Part shown: positions 52,310 through 61,125 of the stretch, one piece after another | Numbering within the stretch: position 1 is the first letter of the stretch | Layout: each line of letters opens with the position of its first letter | Origin: Lactiplantibacillus songbeiensis | Lineage (GTDB): Bacteria > Bacillota > Bacilli > Lactobacillales > Lactobacillaceae | Assembly (NCBI RefSeq): GCF_005405125.1 | Contig: NZ_BJDL01000026.1 | Span: 1-61,229 of the forward strand | Reading direction: 5' to 3' | DNA: 61,229 bases | Program-made: the position numbers and the translations under genes | The notes under the pieces: generated by a model | What the model saw: the letters and a program-made list of their open reading frames with translations, nothing else | Databases searched by the model: none | What the model was told of the DNA's origin: nothing

Positions 52310-52625
52310 ACGCTTGGTGCTAGTTGGTTTGAATTGCCACTCTGGTTGGACCAGAATCGGCTGGAACGTGGTGGCCACGTTTTCGAGCCAAAGGGCGGTC
52401 TCGAAAGCCGGGCTTTATCTAAGTCGGAAAATCACCGACCAAGATAAACGACACCACTGAGCCAATTCTGGTCCGCCCGCCGTTAACTAACGGCTATTAA
52501 AAAATTAACGATTGATTATTTTCAGTTTGGTCATTTAGCCGAGCCGCTGGTTGCTAAAATGGCCCATGGCGTTTCAGCGGTTTAGGAACCAATCGGCGGG
52601 CGGCAATTTCAACTAGCACCAAGTG
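52310..52625 (-). mobile_element. Composite three-way-junction element, reversed, B part shortened
   Basis: Minus-orientation A unit first (CAGAATCGGCT from about 52351, TTTTCGAG / CTCGAAA, CCAATTCTG near 52464), then a B unit that lost both inner hairpins (GGTTGCTAAAATGGCCC...TTTAGGAACCAATC). Ends ACGCTTGGTGCTAGTT and AACTAGCACCAAGTG. Flanks TAACTAATCT (52300-52309) and TAACTAACCT (52626-52635) are a probable target duplication. Confidence 0.8.
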
Positions 52626-52901
52626 TAACTAACCTAACAAACAAAACTGTTTCACCCCAACCGCAAGCGCCTGTCATCCCAATCTCATATATCAAATCCC
52701 ATAACAGCAGGTCGTAAGTCACTAAAATCCAACGCAACTGAAATAAAATACAGTATGAATTTTTTCAATTATTACATTTTCTTCAAACTTTTGTAAGGTT
52801 GTGTAACTTAATTGCAACGTTAATGTTGTCGAATCTAAAGAAAACTAGATTATTATTAAAGTAATTGGAAAATATTGAATTTTTTGTACATAAATGATTA
52901 A

Positions 52902-52970
52902 GGGATGGCAAAAGGTTTAACGAATTAGGTATTTTCCGGCATAAACTTAAAGGGGATGGCAATAGGTTAA
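52902..52970 (+). promoter_or_regulatory. Direct repeats upstream of the muramidase gene
   Basis: GGGATGGCAAAAGGTTTAA (52902-52920) and GGGATGGCAATAGGTTAA (52953-52970) are 51 bp apart, about five helical turns, which suits paired regulator sites. Bases 52640-52900 are AT-rich, with no gene. Confidence 0.5.
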
Positions 52971-53024
52971 TCAGGGTTTGAGTCAGTGAGTAAACGTTGT
53001 TAAACAACAGAGAGAGGTAAAACA

Positions 53025-54422
53025 TTGAATGGACAACAATTAAAAACTGCGGCTAAGGGGTTAGCCGTTGCTGCATTTACGGTCGTTAGTCTGGGTGTCG
53101 CCCAAGCGGTTACGGCCAATGCGGCAACGACCGCCGCAATTCCAGATATTTCTGAATGGCAAGGGAAATTGACGGCCACTCAAGTTCAAAATATGAAGCC
53201 GAATGTGTCGTTTGTCATCAACCGACGTCAATATGGGTCAGATTATATTGATAAATATGCGGCTAATAATACGAACTTGTACGTTAAGTACGGCGTGCCA
53301 TTTGGCGAATATGCCTACTCGCAATTCGTGAGTGCGAGTGATGCCAAACAAGAGGCGAAGGATTTCTATAATCGTTCCAATAAAAACGCGGCGTTTTACG
53401 TCTTAGATTTTGAAGTCAACACCGTTAAATCTGGGACGACCAATGCCGCAGTTAAGGCTTGGTATGATGAGATGCGGTCCTTGACGAATAAAAAGTTGAT
53501 TTTCTATTCTTATCAATCATTTGCAACGACGTATGCTAATACGGCGCGGCAAAATTTTGATGCGCAATGGATTGCCAACTATTCTTATACGCCAACGATT
53601 CCATTTGCATTGTGGCAATATACGGACGCTTATTACATGTCAGCGTTGAACAAGTATATTGATAATAGTCGCGCAACGCTCAGTGTGCATCCGATTAGCT
53701 GGTGGACCGCAGCTGGTGGGGTGACGAATAATGTCACCACCGATACGAACAACAATACTGGTAGCAATACCACGACGACGCCAGCCAAACCAACGGCATA
53801 CAGTAAATATAAAGTGGGCCAACATGCTTATGTGCATAAGGCCGCATCAACTTATTATGGGACGAGTACTGCCATTCCAAGTAGTGCTAAACAGAAATTC
53901 TATAAGATTACAGCCGTGAAAGCCGTTAATAGCGGTAATTCGGCCCAAGCGGTGTACCTGAGCGGCTTGAATCAATGGGTCTTATCACAAGATGTTGATG
54001 CCTACTGGTATGGTCAACATGGCTCATATAATTTGACCAGTAATTTAAACTTGTATTCGGATGCCGCTTTGAAACATAAAGTCGGTGCCAAGTATAAGAA
54101 GGGGACCCAATTAAAAGCCAAGATGATCAAAAACGGTAAAGTTCGCCGGTTGAAGACGAGTCAAGGCTATGTCAGTGCTAACGTGAAGTATTCTACCCCC
54201 GCCTACCTCGAGTCGGTGCCAAGCAGTAAGACGATTACGACGACTAGGAAGGTTTATGCCTATTCGAAGTCATCATTGAAGAAGGCTTATCGACAAAATG
54301 GGGTGGCCGCTGGAACGAAGTTAACCGTTCAAAAAGTTGGCAAACGTTCAACGGGGTCACGTTACTTTGTGACGGCTAATGGCCAATATATAACAGCTAA
54401 CAAGAGCTACGTGACGAATTAG
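53025..54422 (+). CDS. Exported GH25 muramidase with C-terminal wall-binding domains
   Basis: 465 residues. Signal peptide (1-34, ends TANA-AT). GH25 lysozyme domain (about 38-230): PDISEWQG (Asp41) and YVLDFEVN (Asp128, Glu130) hold the active site. Thr/Asn linker (235-255), then SH3-like/DUF5776-like wall modules (256-465, ending in YITANKSYV). Cuts the MurNAc-GlcNAc bond of peptidoglycan. TTG start with GAGAGG at 53010. It heads a run of three exported-protein genes. Confidence 0.9.
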   Translation: MNGQQLKTAAKGLAVAAFTVVSLGVAQAVTANAATTAAIPDISEWQGKLTATQVQNMKPNVSFVINRRQYGSDYIDKYAANNTNLYVKYGVPFGEYAYSQFVSASDAKQEAKDFYNRSNKNAAFYVLDFEVNTVKSGTTNAAVKAWYDEMRSLTNKKLIFYSYQSFATTYANTARQNFDAQWIANYSYTPTIPFALWQYTDAYYMSALNKYIDNSRATLSVHPISWWTAAGGVTNNVTTDTNNNTGSNTTTTPAKPTAYSKYKVGQHAYVHKAASTYYGTSTAIPSSAKQKFYKITAVKAVNSGNSAQAVYLSGLNQWVLSQDVDAYWYGQHGSYNLTSNLNLYSDAALKHKVGAKYKKGTQLKAKMIKNGKVRRLKTSQGYVSANVKYSTPAYLESVPSSKTITTTRKVYAYSKSSLKKAYRQNGVAAGTKLTVQKVGKRSTGSRYFVTANGQYITANKSYVTN

Positions 54423-54435
54423 GAGGTCATTTTTA

Positions 54436-55104
54436 ATGCAATTTAAACGAAAAATTCAATTAGGAATCGCAACGGCTACGGGCGCTTTAGTGCTTGGGCT
54501 AGTCGCCGCACCATCGGTCAATCATGTGTTGCATGCGGCTTCTAATAATGTGACGACCGTTAGTCAAACGGCCGCACCAACGACAGTTAAGGCTACAGAT
54601 CAAACGGTCAAAGCGACTAATGCCAGTGGGACGAAGTCGAATTATCGGGTCAGCTATGTGAAGTCGGGGACGAGCAGTAAAACCGCTACTTACCAAAAGA
54701 CGGCTTATAATACCAAGAGTACCGCCACTGACAAGGTTGATTACATTAGCAACGTCAAGGGTGATACCGTGACCTTAAGCAACGGAACAACCGCCAAGTT
54801 GCAAGGAACGATGGGTCGCGTGTACGTCCATTGGAATACTAATAATTGGTCGGTAACGGCGATTGCCAATACGGCCGATGTGCAAAAGAATCCGGCTAAG
54901 TTTGCCCAACAAGTGAACAACCAACTTGAAAAGCAAGCCTTAACGACGACCAAGGTCACGCATGGTTCCGTGACAGTCTATGACCAAGCCCAATCTGGTC
55001 AAGCGAATACTGTTAAATGGCAAAAGTCTGATCAGGTCTACCAAGTTAAAGGTCAACAAGCCAATACCGCGCTAAAGATTGCGGCGGATGCGCAACATAA
55101 CTAA
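54436..55104 (+). CDS. Exported protein of unknown function (222 aa)
   Basis: Signal peptide or anchor 1-35 (LVLGLVAAPSVNHVLHAAS), a Thr/Ser-rich region (36-95), then a compact domain with beta strands (VTLSNGTTAKLQGTMGRVYVHWNTNNW). 13 bp after the muramidase stop with AGGAGG, so co-transcribed. Not recognised; probably a wall-associated partner. Confidence 0.75.
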   Translation: MQFKRKIQLGIATATGALVLGLVAAPSVNHVLHAASNNVTTVSQTAAPTTVKATDQTVKATNASGTKSNYRVSYVKSGTSSKTATYQKTAYNTKSTATDKVDYISNVKGDTVTLSNGTTAKLQGTMGRVYVHWNTNNWSVTAIANTADVQKNPAKFAQQVNNQLEKQALTTTKVTHGSVTVYDQAQSGQANTVKWQKSDQVYQVKGQQANTALKIAADAQHN

Positions 55105-55167
55105 AGTGTTACAGCTTCAGGCGCTGGCTAGTCCAGCGCCTTTTGTGCCTAAAAAGGAAGTGGCAGG

Positions 55168-55548
55168 ATGCAAAAATTTCTTTGGGGTTGTCTTGTGGTC
55201 GGGTTATTAGGGGTCACCACGGTCAGTGCCAATCAACTGGCAACACCAGTCGTACCCACGGTAACCAAATCAGCATTAACCGTTCAAAAGTTAGATCCGG
55301 GGACGGCGCAAGCGGTGCAACCAACGACGGTAGTCGGGACGTGGCAATTAGCCAATCAGCGTTTGAAGTTACGAGCTGATGGCAGTTATCGGTTGACGAT
55401 GGGGGAACATCGGACTGATGGTTATTGGCAATTATCTGGTCAACGAACGTTAACGTTGACCGATGCAGTGGGACAGCAAAAGCACGGATTGGTGACAACC
55501 CAGCACTTACGTTTTGCTGATCAGGCCGATCATTGGACTAAGCTATAG
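55168..55548 (+). CDS. Small exported protein of unknown function (126 aa)
   Basis: N-terminal hydrophobic signal (1-20) and a beta-rich C-terminal half: VVGTWQLANQRLKLRADGSYRL, DGYWQLSGQRTLTLTD, reminiscent of lipocalin-like or META-type small domains. No lipobox Cys. Third gene of the muramidase run; strong ribosome site. Confidence 0.7.
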   Translation: MQKFLWGCLVVGLLGVTTVSANQLATPVVPTVTKSALTVQKLDPGTAQAVQPTTVVGTWQLANQRLKLRADGSYRLTMGEHRTDGYWQLSGQRTLTLTDAVGQQKHGLVTTQHLRFADQADHWTKL

Positions 55549-55621
55549 GTGGCTGACTGACATGGTATTTGAAATACGCTATCAAATAAGCTAGTTACTT
55601 AAGTGAAGTCTATGATAAAAC

Positions 55622-55675
55622 TTAAGATAGGGGTTCAGCAATCATCAAATGATTACTGAACCCCTATCTTTTTTA
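55622..55675 (+). terminator. Terminator of the muramidase operon
   Basis: AAGATAGGGGTTCAG / CTGAACCCCTATCTT with an inner AATCAT/GATT stem, then T6. Confidence 0.9.
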
Positions 55676-55806
55676 GCCAGTCTTGTAGACGAGATAGGCA
55701 CATAACCAAGTTACAATTTATGATAAAACGGTTGTCAAATGATTGGAATTAGATTAGAATAATTGCATGTCAGTTTTGGCAAGTCTAGTTAGAGGAAGTG
55801 GCAAAG

Positions 55807-56586
55807 ATGAAGTTTTATTTAGTCGATGCGTTCAATGATACAGTCTTTAAAGGCAATCCAGCGGCGGTCTATGTCTTAGATCAATGGCCAGCTGATACGG
55901 TGATGCAGCAGTTAGCGTTGGAACATCATTTATCAGAGACCGCTTTTACGGTTAAGAATGGGGATCACTATGATTTACGCTGGTTCACCCCGGAACAAGA
56001 GATTGACTTGTGTGGGCACGCTTCATTAGCCACGGCTTACGTCTTATTTACATATTATGAACCGGAAGCCGAAAAGCTGAGCTTCCAAACGCAAAAAGGC
56101 CCGTTATTTGCGACACGTTCAGGTGATACTTACTATTTGGACTTTCCGAGTTTGATGCCCAAGCCAATTGAAAATGATCCGGCCTTTGCGGCGGCAATGG
56201 GCAGTGCGCCAACGAAAGCCTATTTAGCGCGGGACTTGTTCTTAGTTTATGATGAGGCAGCGACAGTGCGGGAGATGCAACCAGATTTGGCGAAAGTCAA
56301 AGCGTTGACGCAGGGATTAGGTGTCATTGTTACTGCGCCCGATACCACGTTTGATTTCGTCTCACGGGCATTTTACCCGAAACTGCAAGTAGATGAAGAT
56401 CCCGTGACAGGGTCAGCCCACTCGAACTTGATTCCATACTGGGCCCAACGCTTAGGTAAAAATCAGCTGAGTGCGCAACAGGCTTCCGCTCGGGTCGGTT
56501 TATTAGATTGTGAATGGCGTGGGGATCGTGTCTTGATGGGTGGTCACGCGGTGTTATTTGCAACTGGTGAAAATACCTTAGCTTAA
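55807..56586 (+). CDS. PhzF family isomerase-like protein
   Basis: 259 residues. Two similar halves of the diaminopimelate-epimerase-like fold: FKGNPAAVYVLD, SETAFTV (catalytic Glu), EIDLCGHASLATA and DPVTGSAHSNL are the PhzF hallmarks. Catalyses a small-molecule isomerisation of unknown substrate. ATG 55807 preferred to GTG 55798. Monocistronic. Confidence 0.92.
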   Translation: MKFYLVDAFNDTVFKGNPAAVYVLDQWPADTVMQQLALEHHLSETAFTVKNGDHYDLRWFTPEQEIDLCGHASLATAYVLFTYYEPEAEKLSFQTQKGPLFATRSGDTYYLDFPSLMPKPIENDPAFAAAMGSAPTKAYLARDLFLVYDEAATVREMQPDLAKVKALTQGLGVIVTAPDTTFDFVSRAFYPKLQVDEDPVTGSAHSNLIPYWAQRLGKNQLSAQQASARVGLLDCEWRGDRVLMGGHAVLFATGENTLA

Positions 56587-56587
56587 T

Positions 56588-56624
56588 CAAAAAAAGACTA
56601 ACCAAGTTGGTTAGTCTTTTTTTG
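56588..56624. terminator. Bidirectional terminator
   Basis: AAAAAAAGACTAACC / GGTTAGTCTTTTTTT between PhzF and MarR genes. Confidence 0.9.
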
Positions 56625-57060
56625 ATTGATCGGTTGCTTTCGCAGTAAAGTCAGTGCTGATCTGCGTTAGTTGCGTGTAAATGGTGTCAAAAGTGGGACC
56701 GAGTAAAGTCTGGATGCGTTGTTCACTAGATTCAAAAAAGGCCTCAATCTTGGTGGCTAATTGGCGAGCACTAGGTGTCAGCAGTAACCGTTTGTAACGG
56801 GCGTCGTTTGTCGCCGGGACGCGAATTAAGAGGTCCTTGGCGACCATGGTTGTGACTAAGCTGGAAGCGGTCGCTTTACGGATATTGAATTCATGTTCTA
56901 AATCACGTTGAAAGATATCTTGAGTTGCTTCATGGTTGGCAATGAAGTTGATCGTGCTGATCTGCATGCCAGTCAATCCCAATTGCTTCGCAAAATGATC
57001 CGAATCACGAGACAAAGCATTATTGGCCTTTTTGATTGCGATACCGATAGAATGCTGCAT
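56611..57060 (-). CDS. MarR family transcriptional regulator
   Basis: 149 residues from ATG 57060 (AAGGAG nine bases ahead; ATG 57069 would touch it). Winged HTH centred on FQRDLEHEFNIRKATASSLVTTM, wing with RVPATNDARYKRLLLT, helical dimer ends. Divergent from a DHA2 exporter, with TTAATAGTTC-like half sites at 57074 and 57174-57200. Likely represses both. Confidence 0.9.
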   Translation of the reverse strand: MQHSIGIAIKKANNALSRDSDHFAKQLGLTGMQISTINFIANHEATQDIFQRDLEHEFNIRKATASSLVTTMVAKDLLIRVPATNDARYKRLLLTPSARQLATKIEAFFESSEQRIQTLLGPTFDTIYTQLTQISTDFTAKATDQSKKD

Positions 57061-57165
57061 AAGCCACATCTCCTTAATAGTTCGTTATTTAACTAATGTG
57101 CATTATAGGCAAACTAGACTGGTAAGTCAACGCAAAATAGCCCTTTTAATTTTGTGGGAGTGTGC

Positions 57166-57200
57166 TATACTGGTTAACTAGTTCGCGTTAGAACTATTAA
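57166..57200 (+). promoter_or_regulatory. Promoter and MarR operator of the DHA2 exporter
   Basis: Extended -10 TGCTATACT (ends 57171), followed by TTAACTAGTTC (57174-57184) and GAACTATTAA (57191-57200). A related half site TTAATAGTTC is at 57074-57083 near the MarR start. Confidence 0.7.
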
Positions 57201-57218
57201 CTGTTAGGAGTTGAATTG

Positions 57219-58604
57219 ATGACTAAAAAAGTTGACTTAAAATTAATTTTAGCAGTAGTCGCGACTGGGCTACTTTCATTTTGTGGGGTGATTGTCGAAA
57301 CGGCGATGAACATCACCTTTCCGGTCTTAATGCGGCAATTTAACATTAATACGGCCACGGTGCAGTGGATGACCACGGCTTACTTACTGGTGGTCTCAAT
57401 GATCGTCCCGATTTCGTCCTTTTTAAAACGGCGCTTTCGAACGCGGACGTTATTTGTGACGGCTAACTTGCTGTTTATAGCTGGGTTAGTGATTGATGCT
57501 AGTGCCACTAATTTTACGATGTTAGTCCTTGGGCGGCTGGTCCAAGGTTTGGGGACGGGGATTGCTTTACCGTTGATGTTTAATATTATTTTAGATTGGA
57601 CCCCTGATCAGCAGCGGGGAACCTTGATGGGAATTGGGACCTTGATCACAGCAATCGCACCCGCACTAGGACCAACATTTGGTGGCTTGATCGTCAGCAG
57701 TCTAGGTTGGCATTGGATATTTATCTTGTTATTACCGTTACTAGTCGTGTCATTAGTACTGGGACTGTTTGCCATTCGTCAGGCTGCACCCACAACGAAA
57801 GCTGGGTTCAATGTTGCCGGGTGGCTGGCAATTGTGGTTGTCTTTGTTGGCTTTACGATGGCCTTTAGCAACTTGCAACGATTAGGAACGCAACCGTGGT
57901 TGGTGATTGGTTGGTTAGTGTTAGGGTTACTTGGATTAGTGGCATTTATTGGATTTACGCGGCGAGCCAAACAGCCATTGATCAAACTGACCATTTTTAA
58001 AACTGTGTCATTTGATTGGCACTTACTAGGTTTCTTCTTAGTTCAAATCAATGCATTGGGATTAGCCTTTATTTTGCCAAACTATATTCAGTTGGTAAAC
58101 GGCAAGTCGGCCTTGTTAGCTGGTTTATTCGTCTTACCTGGTGCGGCGATTGGGGCGATTTTTGCGCCTTTAGGTGGTCGAATCTTGGATCGCTTTGGTG
58201 CAGCTAAGCCGATTCTCACTGGGAGTACGATTATAGCAATTGCCATCGCGTTATTTACAGTGTTCGGATTGCACTTAACGGGTGAATTGATCTTAGGTCT
58301 GTACATCTTACTGATGATTGGGATGGGTCTAACGATGGGGAATACGATGACCAGTGGCCTGGGTCAATTAAGGGGTGACCAGCAAGCCGATGGTAATGCG
58401 GTCTTTAATACCTTGCAGCAATTTGCTGGGGCAACCGGGACTTCAATCGTATCCGCAGTTATTACGGCTGTCCAGACTCAAGCTAGCGGATCTAATGCTG
58501 ATCGTACAGCTCTAGGATCAACAGTCGCGTTAGTGGTTTTGTTGGTCTTGGTTGTGCTAAATTTGGTTGCACTGATTAAGGCGATGCGAACTCGTAAAGC
58601 GTGA
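57219..58604 (+). CDS. DHA2-family MFS multidrug exporter
   Basis: 461 residues, about 14 membrane segments. ETAMNITFPVLMRQF, VQWMTTAYLLVVSMIVPISSF, GRLVQGLGTGIALPL and AIAPALGPTFGGLI (motif C). ATG 57219 with TTAGGAG. Third DHA2 exporter in the window, each with a different control: TetR, none seen, MarR. Confidence 0.9.
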   Translation: MTKKVDLKLILAVVATGLLSFCGVIVETAMNITFPVLMRQFNINTATVQWMTTAYLLVVSMIVPISSFLKRRFRTRTLFVTANLLFIAGLVIDASATNFTMLVLGRLVQGLGTGIALPLMFNIILDWTPDQQRGTLMGIGTLITAIAPALGPTFGGLIVSSLGWHWIFILLLPLLVVSLVLGLFAIRQAAPTTKAGFNVAGWLAIVVVFVGFTMAFSNLQRLGTQPWLVIGWLVLGLLGLVAFIGFTRRAKQPLIKLTIFKTVSFDWHLLGFFLVQINALGLAFILPNYIQLVNGKSALLAGLFVLPGAAIGAIFAPLGGRILDRFGAAKPILTGSTIIAIAIALFTVFGLHLTGELILGLYILLMIGMGLTMGNTMTSGLGQLRGDQQADGNAVFNTLQQFAGATGTSIVSAVITAVQTQASGSNADRTALGSTVALVVLLVLVVLNLVALIKAMRTRKA

Positions 58605-58633
58605 TTGACTTTTTAAGCTGGATTGCTTATGAT
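58605..58633 (+). promoter_or_regulatory. tyrS promoter
   Basis: TTGACT (58605-58610) and TATGAT (58628-58633), 17 bp spacer; it starts directly after the exporter stop. Confidence 0.8.
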
Positions 58634-58639
58634 ATGAGA

Positions 58640-58866
58640 TAACAATTAAAAGTAGTGACCTTTAATGAGTAGTGGCTAGCCCAACAGTTAAGCGACTCGG
58701 TGGATGGTGTGAACCGGGCTGTGACTAGTGATGAATTACATAAAGTGAACTGCCATTTCGGCCGGCTGATTGCGTTATTAATCATGAGAGATCACGATCT
58801 TTAGTGATAACTTGGGTGGTAACGCGGTAAACTCGTCCCTGTTTTTAGACAGGGGCGAGTTTTTAT
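58640..58866 (+). ncRNA. T-box riboswitch, tyrosine specific
   Basis: The T-box core GGGTGGTAACGCG is at 58814-58826, followed by the terminator ACTCGTCCCTG (58831-58841) / CAGGGGCGAGT (58850-58860) with T tract. The specifier loop GAATTACATAA holds TAC (58737-58739), a tyrosine codon. Uncharged tRNA-Tyr should stabilise the antiterminator and switch on tyrS. Confidence 0.93.
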
Positions 58867-58899
58867 TTTATCCGGTGACTAATTTTAGGAGGAACCAAC

Positions 58900-60156
58900 A
58901 TGAACATTATCGATGATTTAAAGTGGCGCGGCGCCATCAATCAACAGACTGATGAAGCTGGGTTGAAAGCATTAACTGAACAACAGTCCGTTTCGCTATA
59001 CTGTGGGATTGATCCCACCGGCGACAGCATGCATATCGGGCATTTGATTCCCTTTATGATTTTGAAACGATTCCAATTAGCTGGTCACCATCCATACGTT
59101 GTTGTTGGTGGTGGGACCGGGGCAATCGGGGATCCTTCTGGGAAGAACTCTGAACGGGTCTTACAAACGATGGACCAGGTCAAACATAACGAAGATGGTT
59201 TGAATGCACAGATGCATAAGTTATTTGGCTCTGATGAAAACTTTTCAATCGTCAATAACTATGACTGGTTATCAAAATTATCTTTACTCGACTTTTTACG
59301 GGATTATGGGAAATTATTTAGCGTTAATACGATGCTCAACAAGGAAGTTGTTGCTAGTCGACTTGAAGTCGGAATTTCTTACACGGAATTTACGTACCAA
59401 ATTTTGCAATCAATTGACTTCTTACATTTATACCGGGCTGAACACGTCCAATTACAAATTGGTGGCGCTGATCAATGGGGCAATATCACGGCCGGAACTG
59501 ATCTAATCCATCGTTTGGAAGGTAATGAGGCTAAGGCATACGGCTTAACGATTCCATTATTATTGAAAGCTGATGGGACAAAGTTTGGTAAAACTGCGGG
59601 TGGGGCTGTCTGGTTAAACCCAGAAAAGACGTCCCCTTACGAATTCTACCAATTCTGGATTAACCAAGATGACCGTGACGTTGTGAAATACTTGAAGTAC
59701 TTCACGTTCTTAAGTCATGAAGAAATCGACCGCTTGGCTGAAACGGTCAAGACGGCGCCTGAAAAGCGAGAAGCCCAACGTCGTTTAGCCGAAGAAGTCA
59801 CGGAATTTGTCCATGGTAAAGCGGCTGTTGTTGAAGCGGAAAATATTACTAAGGCGTTGTTTACTGGTGATGTGCAAAACTTGAATGCTGATGAAATCGA
59901 ACAAGGTTTCAAAGGGGTTCCTTCAGCCGAAGTCTCAACTGAAAAGCAAAATATTGTGCTGTGGTTAGTCGATGCGACTAAGTTTGAACCATCACGTCGT
60001 CAAGCACGCGAAGATATTAAGAACGGTGCGATTCGGATCAATGGTGAAAAGATCACTGACGTTGATGCCGACATCGATCCAACGGTGGCTTTTAATGGCA
60101 AGTTTGTCATTGTTCGTCGTGGTAAGAAGAAGTATTTCTTAGCACGGGTCAACTAA
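58900..60156 (+). CDS. tyrS: Tyrosyl-tRNA synthetase
   Basis: 418 residues, class I. HIGH motif at 45-48, KFGKT at 228-232 (KMSKS equivalent), tyrosine-binding YTEFTYQILQ, and C-terminal S4 RNA-binding domain (about 350-418, REDIKNGAIRINGEKITD). Charges tRNA-Tyr. Controlled by the T-box leader and ends at its own terminator. Confidence 0.97.
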   Translation: MNIIDDLKWRGAINQQTDEAGLKALTEQQSVSLYCGIDPTGDSMHIGHLIPFMILKRFQLAGHHPYVVVGGGTGAIGDPSGKNSERVLQTMDQVKHNEDGLNAQMHKLFGSDENFSIVNNYDWLSKLSLLDFLRDYGKLFSVNTMLNKEVVASRLEVGISYTEFTYQILQSIDFLHLYRAEHVQLQIGGADQWGNITAGTDLIHRLEGNEAKAYGLTIPLLLKADGTKFGKTAGGAVWLNPEKTSPYEFYQFWINQDDRDVVKYLKYFTFLSHEEIDRLAETVKTAPEKREAQRRLAEEVTEFVHGKAAVVEAENITKALFTGDVQNLNADEIEQGFKGVPSAEVSTEKQNIVLWLVDATKFEPSRRQAREDIKNGAIRINGEKITDVDADIDPTVAFNGKFVIVRRGKKKYFLARVN

Positions 60157-60175
60157 ATTTACTAATTGAAGTCAG

Positions 60176-60213
60176 AAAAGTGTTTTTGAGGTCATCTCAA
60201 AGACACTTTTTTT
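60176..60213 (+). terminator. Terminator of tyrS
   Basis: AAAAGTGTTTTTGAG / CTCAAAGACACTTTT (one mismatch), T7. Confidence 0.9.
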
Positions 60214-60325
60214 GTGAGTACAAGTCTGTTATTTTCAAGTAAATGTAGTAAAATTAAAATCGAATTAAAAATTGCTCATAATTTAAATGGAAATTGTTCT
60301 TAACTTGTAGAAAGGAAGATGGCCT

Positions 60326-60835
60326 ATGCAACCTCAGTCAACAAAGCTTTCGACGCGGACGATTGCGTTATTGGGATTATTGATTGCGGTGACTGTTGTG
60401 ATTTCGCGGTTACTGATCATTCCAATACCGATGACTCATGGTAACGTGAATTTATGTGATGCTGGGATTATGATTGCTGCATTGTTGTTTGGTCGGCGTG
60501 GCGGGGTAATCGTTGGCGGCGCGAGCGGTTTTATTTTGGATCTAATTTCTGGATATTCGCAATATATGTTATTTTCTTTGATTGTGCATGGTGTTGAAGG
60601 CTGGCTAGTTGGTCAGTTAGGTGCTGGTAAGTCAAAGCGTCGCCAGTTAGTCGCGATGTCAGTTGGTGGTCTAGTGATGGTTGTCGGCTATTTTGTGTCA
60701 GATTCAATTTTGTATGCTATGCCCACGGGGTTAATTGGTATTCCAACCAATGCCGTGCAAGCAATTTTAGGTGGTGTCATTGCCTTTCCGGTCGTTTTAC
60801 GGTTGAGTCATTACGTTAAAGCACAATTTAATTAA
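60326..60835 (+). CDS. ECF transporter S component
   Basis: 169 residues, six hydrophobic segments. HGNVNLCDAGIMIAALLFGRRGGVIVGGASGFILDLISGY (quoted partly: NLCDAGIMIAALLFG and GASGFILDL) is typical of vitamin-binding S components such as HmpT/PanT/ThiW groups. No riboswitch is seen in front, so the vitamin cannot be named. Works with an EcfA/A'/T module elsewhere. Confidence 0.87.
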   Translation: MQPQSTKLSTRTIALLGLLIAVTVVISRLLIIPIPMTHGNVNLCDAGIMIAALLFGRRGGVIVGGASGFILDLISGYSQYMLFSLIVHGVEGWLVGQLGAGKSKRRQLVAMSVGGLVMVVGYFVSDSILYAMPTGLIGIPTNAVQAILGGVIAFPVVLRLSHYVKAQFN

Positions 60836-60852
60836 AAGGGCTCTTATATAGT

Positions 60853-60890
60853 AGGAACTTGTTAGCTACGACTAATAAGTTCTTTTATTT
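60853..60890 (+). terminator. Terminator after the S component
   Basis: GAACTTGTTAG / CTAATAAGTTC, then TTTTATTTT. Confidence 0.8.
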
Positions 60891-60911
60891 TAAAATAATA
60901 TCAAAAATCCC

Positions 60912-60940
60912 TTGACCGAGTATTTTTATACTGGTATAGT
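60912..60940 (+). promoter_or_regulatory. rRNA operon promoter P1
   Basis: TTGACC (60912-60917), 17 bp, TATAGT (60935-60940). Confidence 0.6.
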
Positions 60941-60998
60941 ATTACTCGTTGCTGTTACCGGCCAACAAATAAGTTCATTAACAAAATAAAAAAAGTTG

Positions 60999-61027
60999 TT
61001 GACAGCTTAAAAATGTTTTGTTATTCT
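60999..61027 (+). promoter_or_regulatory. rRNA operon promoter P2
   Basis: TTGACA (60999-61004), 17 bp, TATTCT (61022-61027). Followed by a TTGCGTTTGAGGCAAC segment similar to that after P3. Confidence 0.8.
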
Positions 61028-61090
61028 TATTAACGTTGCGTTTGAGGCAACCAACCAAATGATTCAAATTAAATTGATTTAAAAAAGTTC

Positions 61091-61119
61091 TTGACAGTTT
61101 TAAATCATGATGATAAGAT
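61091..61119 (+). promoter_or_regulatory. rRNA operon promoter P3
   Basis: TTGACA (61091-61096), 17 bp, TAAGAT (61114-61119). Confidence 0.8.
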
Positions 61120-61125
61120 GATTAA

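Noticed and set aside
52037-52378. 113-residue ORF on the minus strand over the tandem repeats
   Set aside because: Repetitive translation of family C units, no homology-like features.
55143-55379. ORF overlapping the small exported protein gene
   Set aside because: The frame at 55168-55548 has a signal peptide and a well-placed ribosome site; this one does not.
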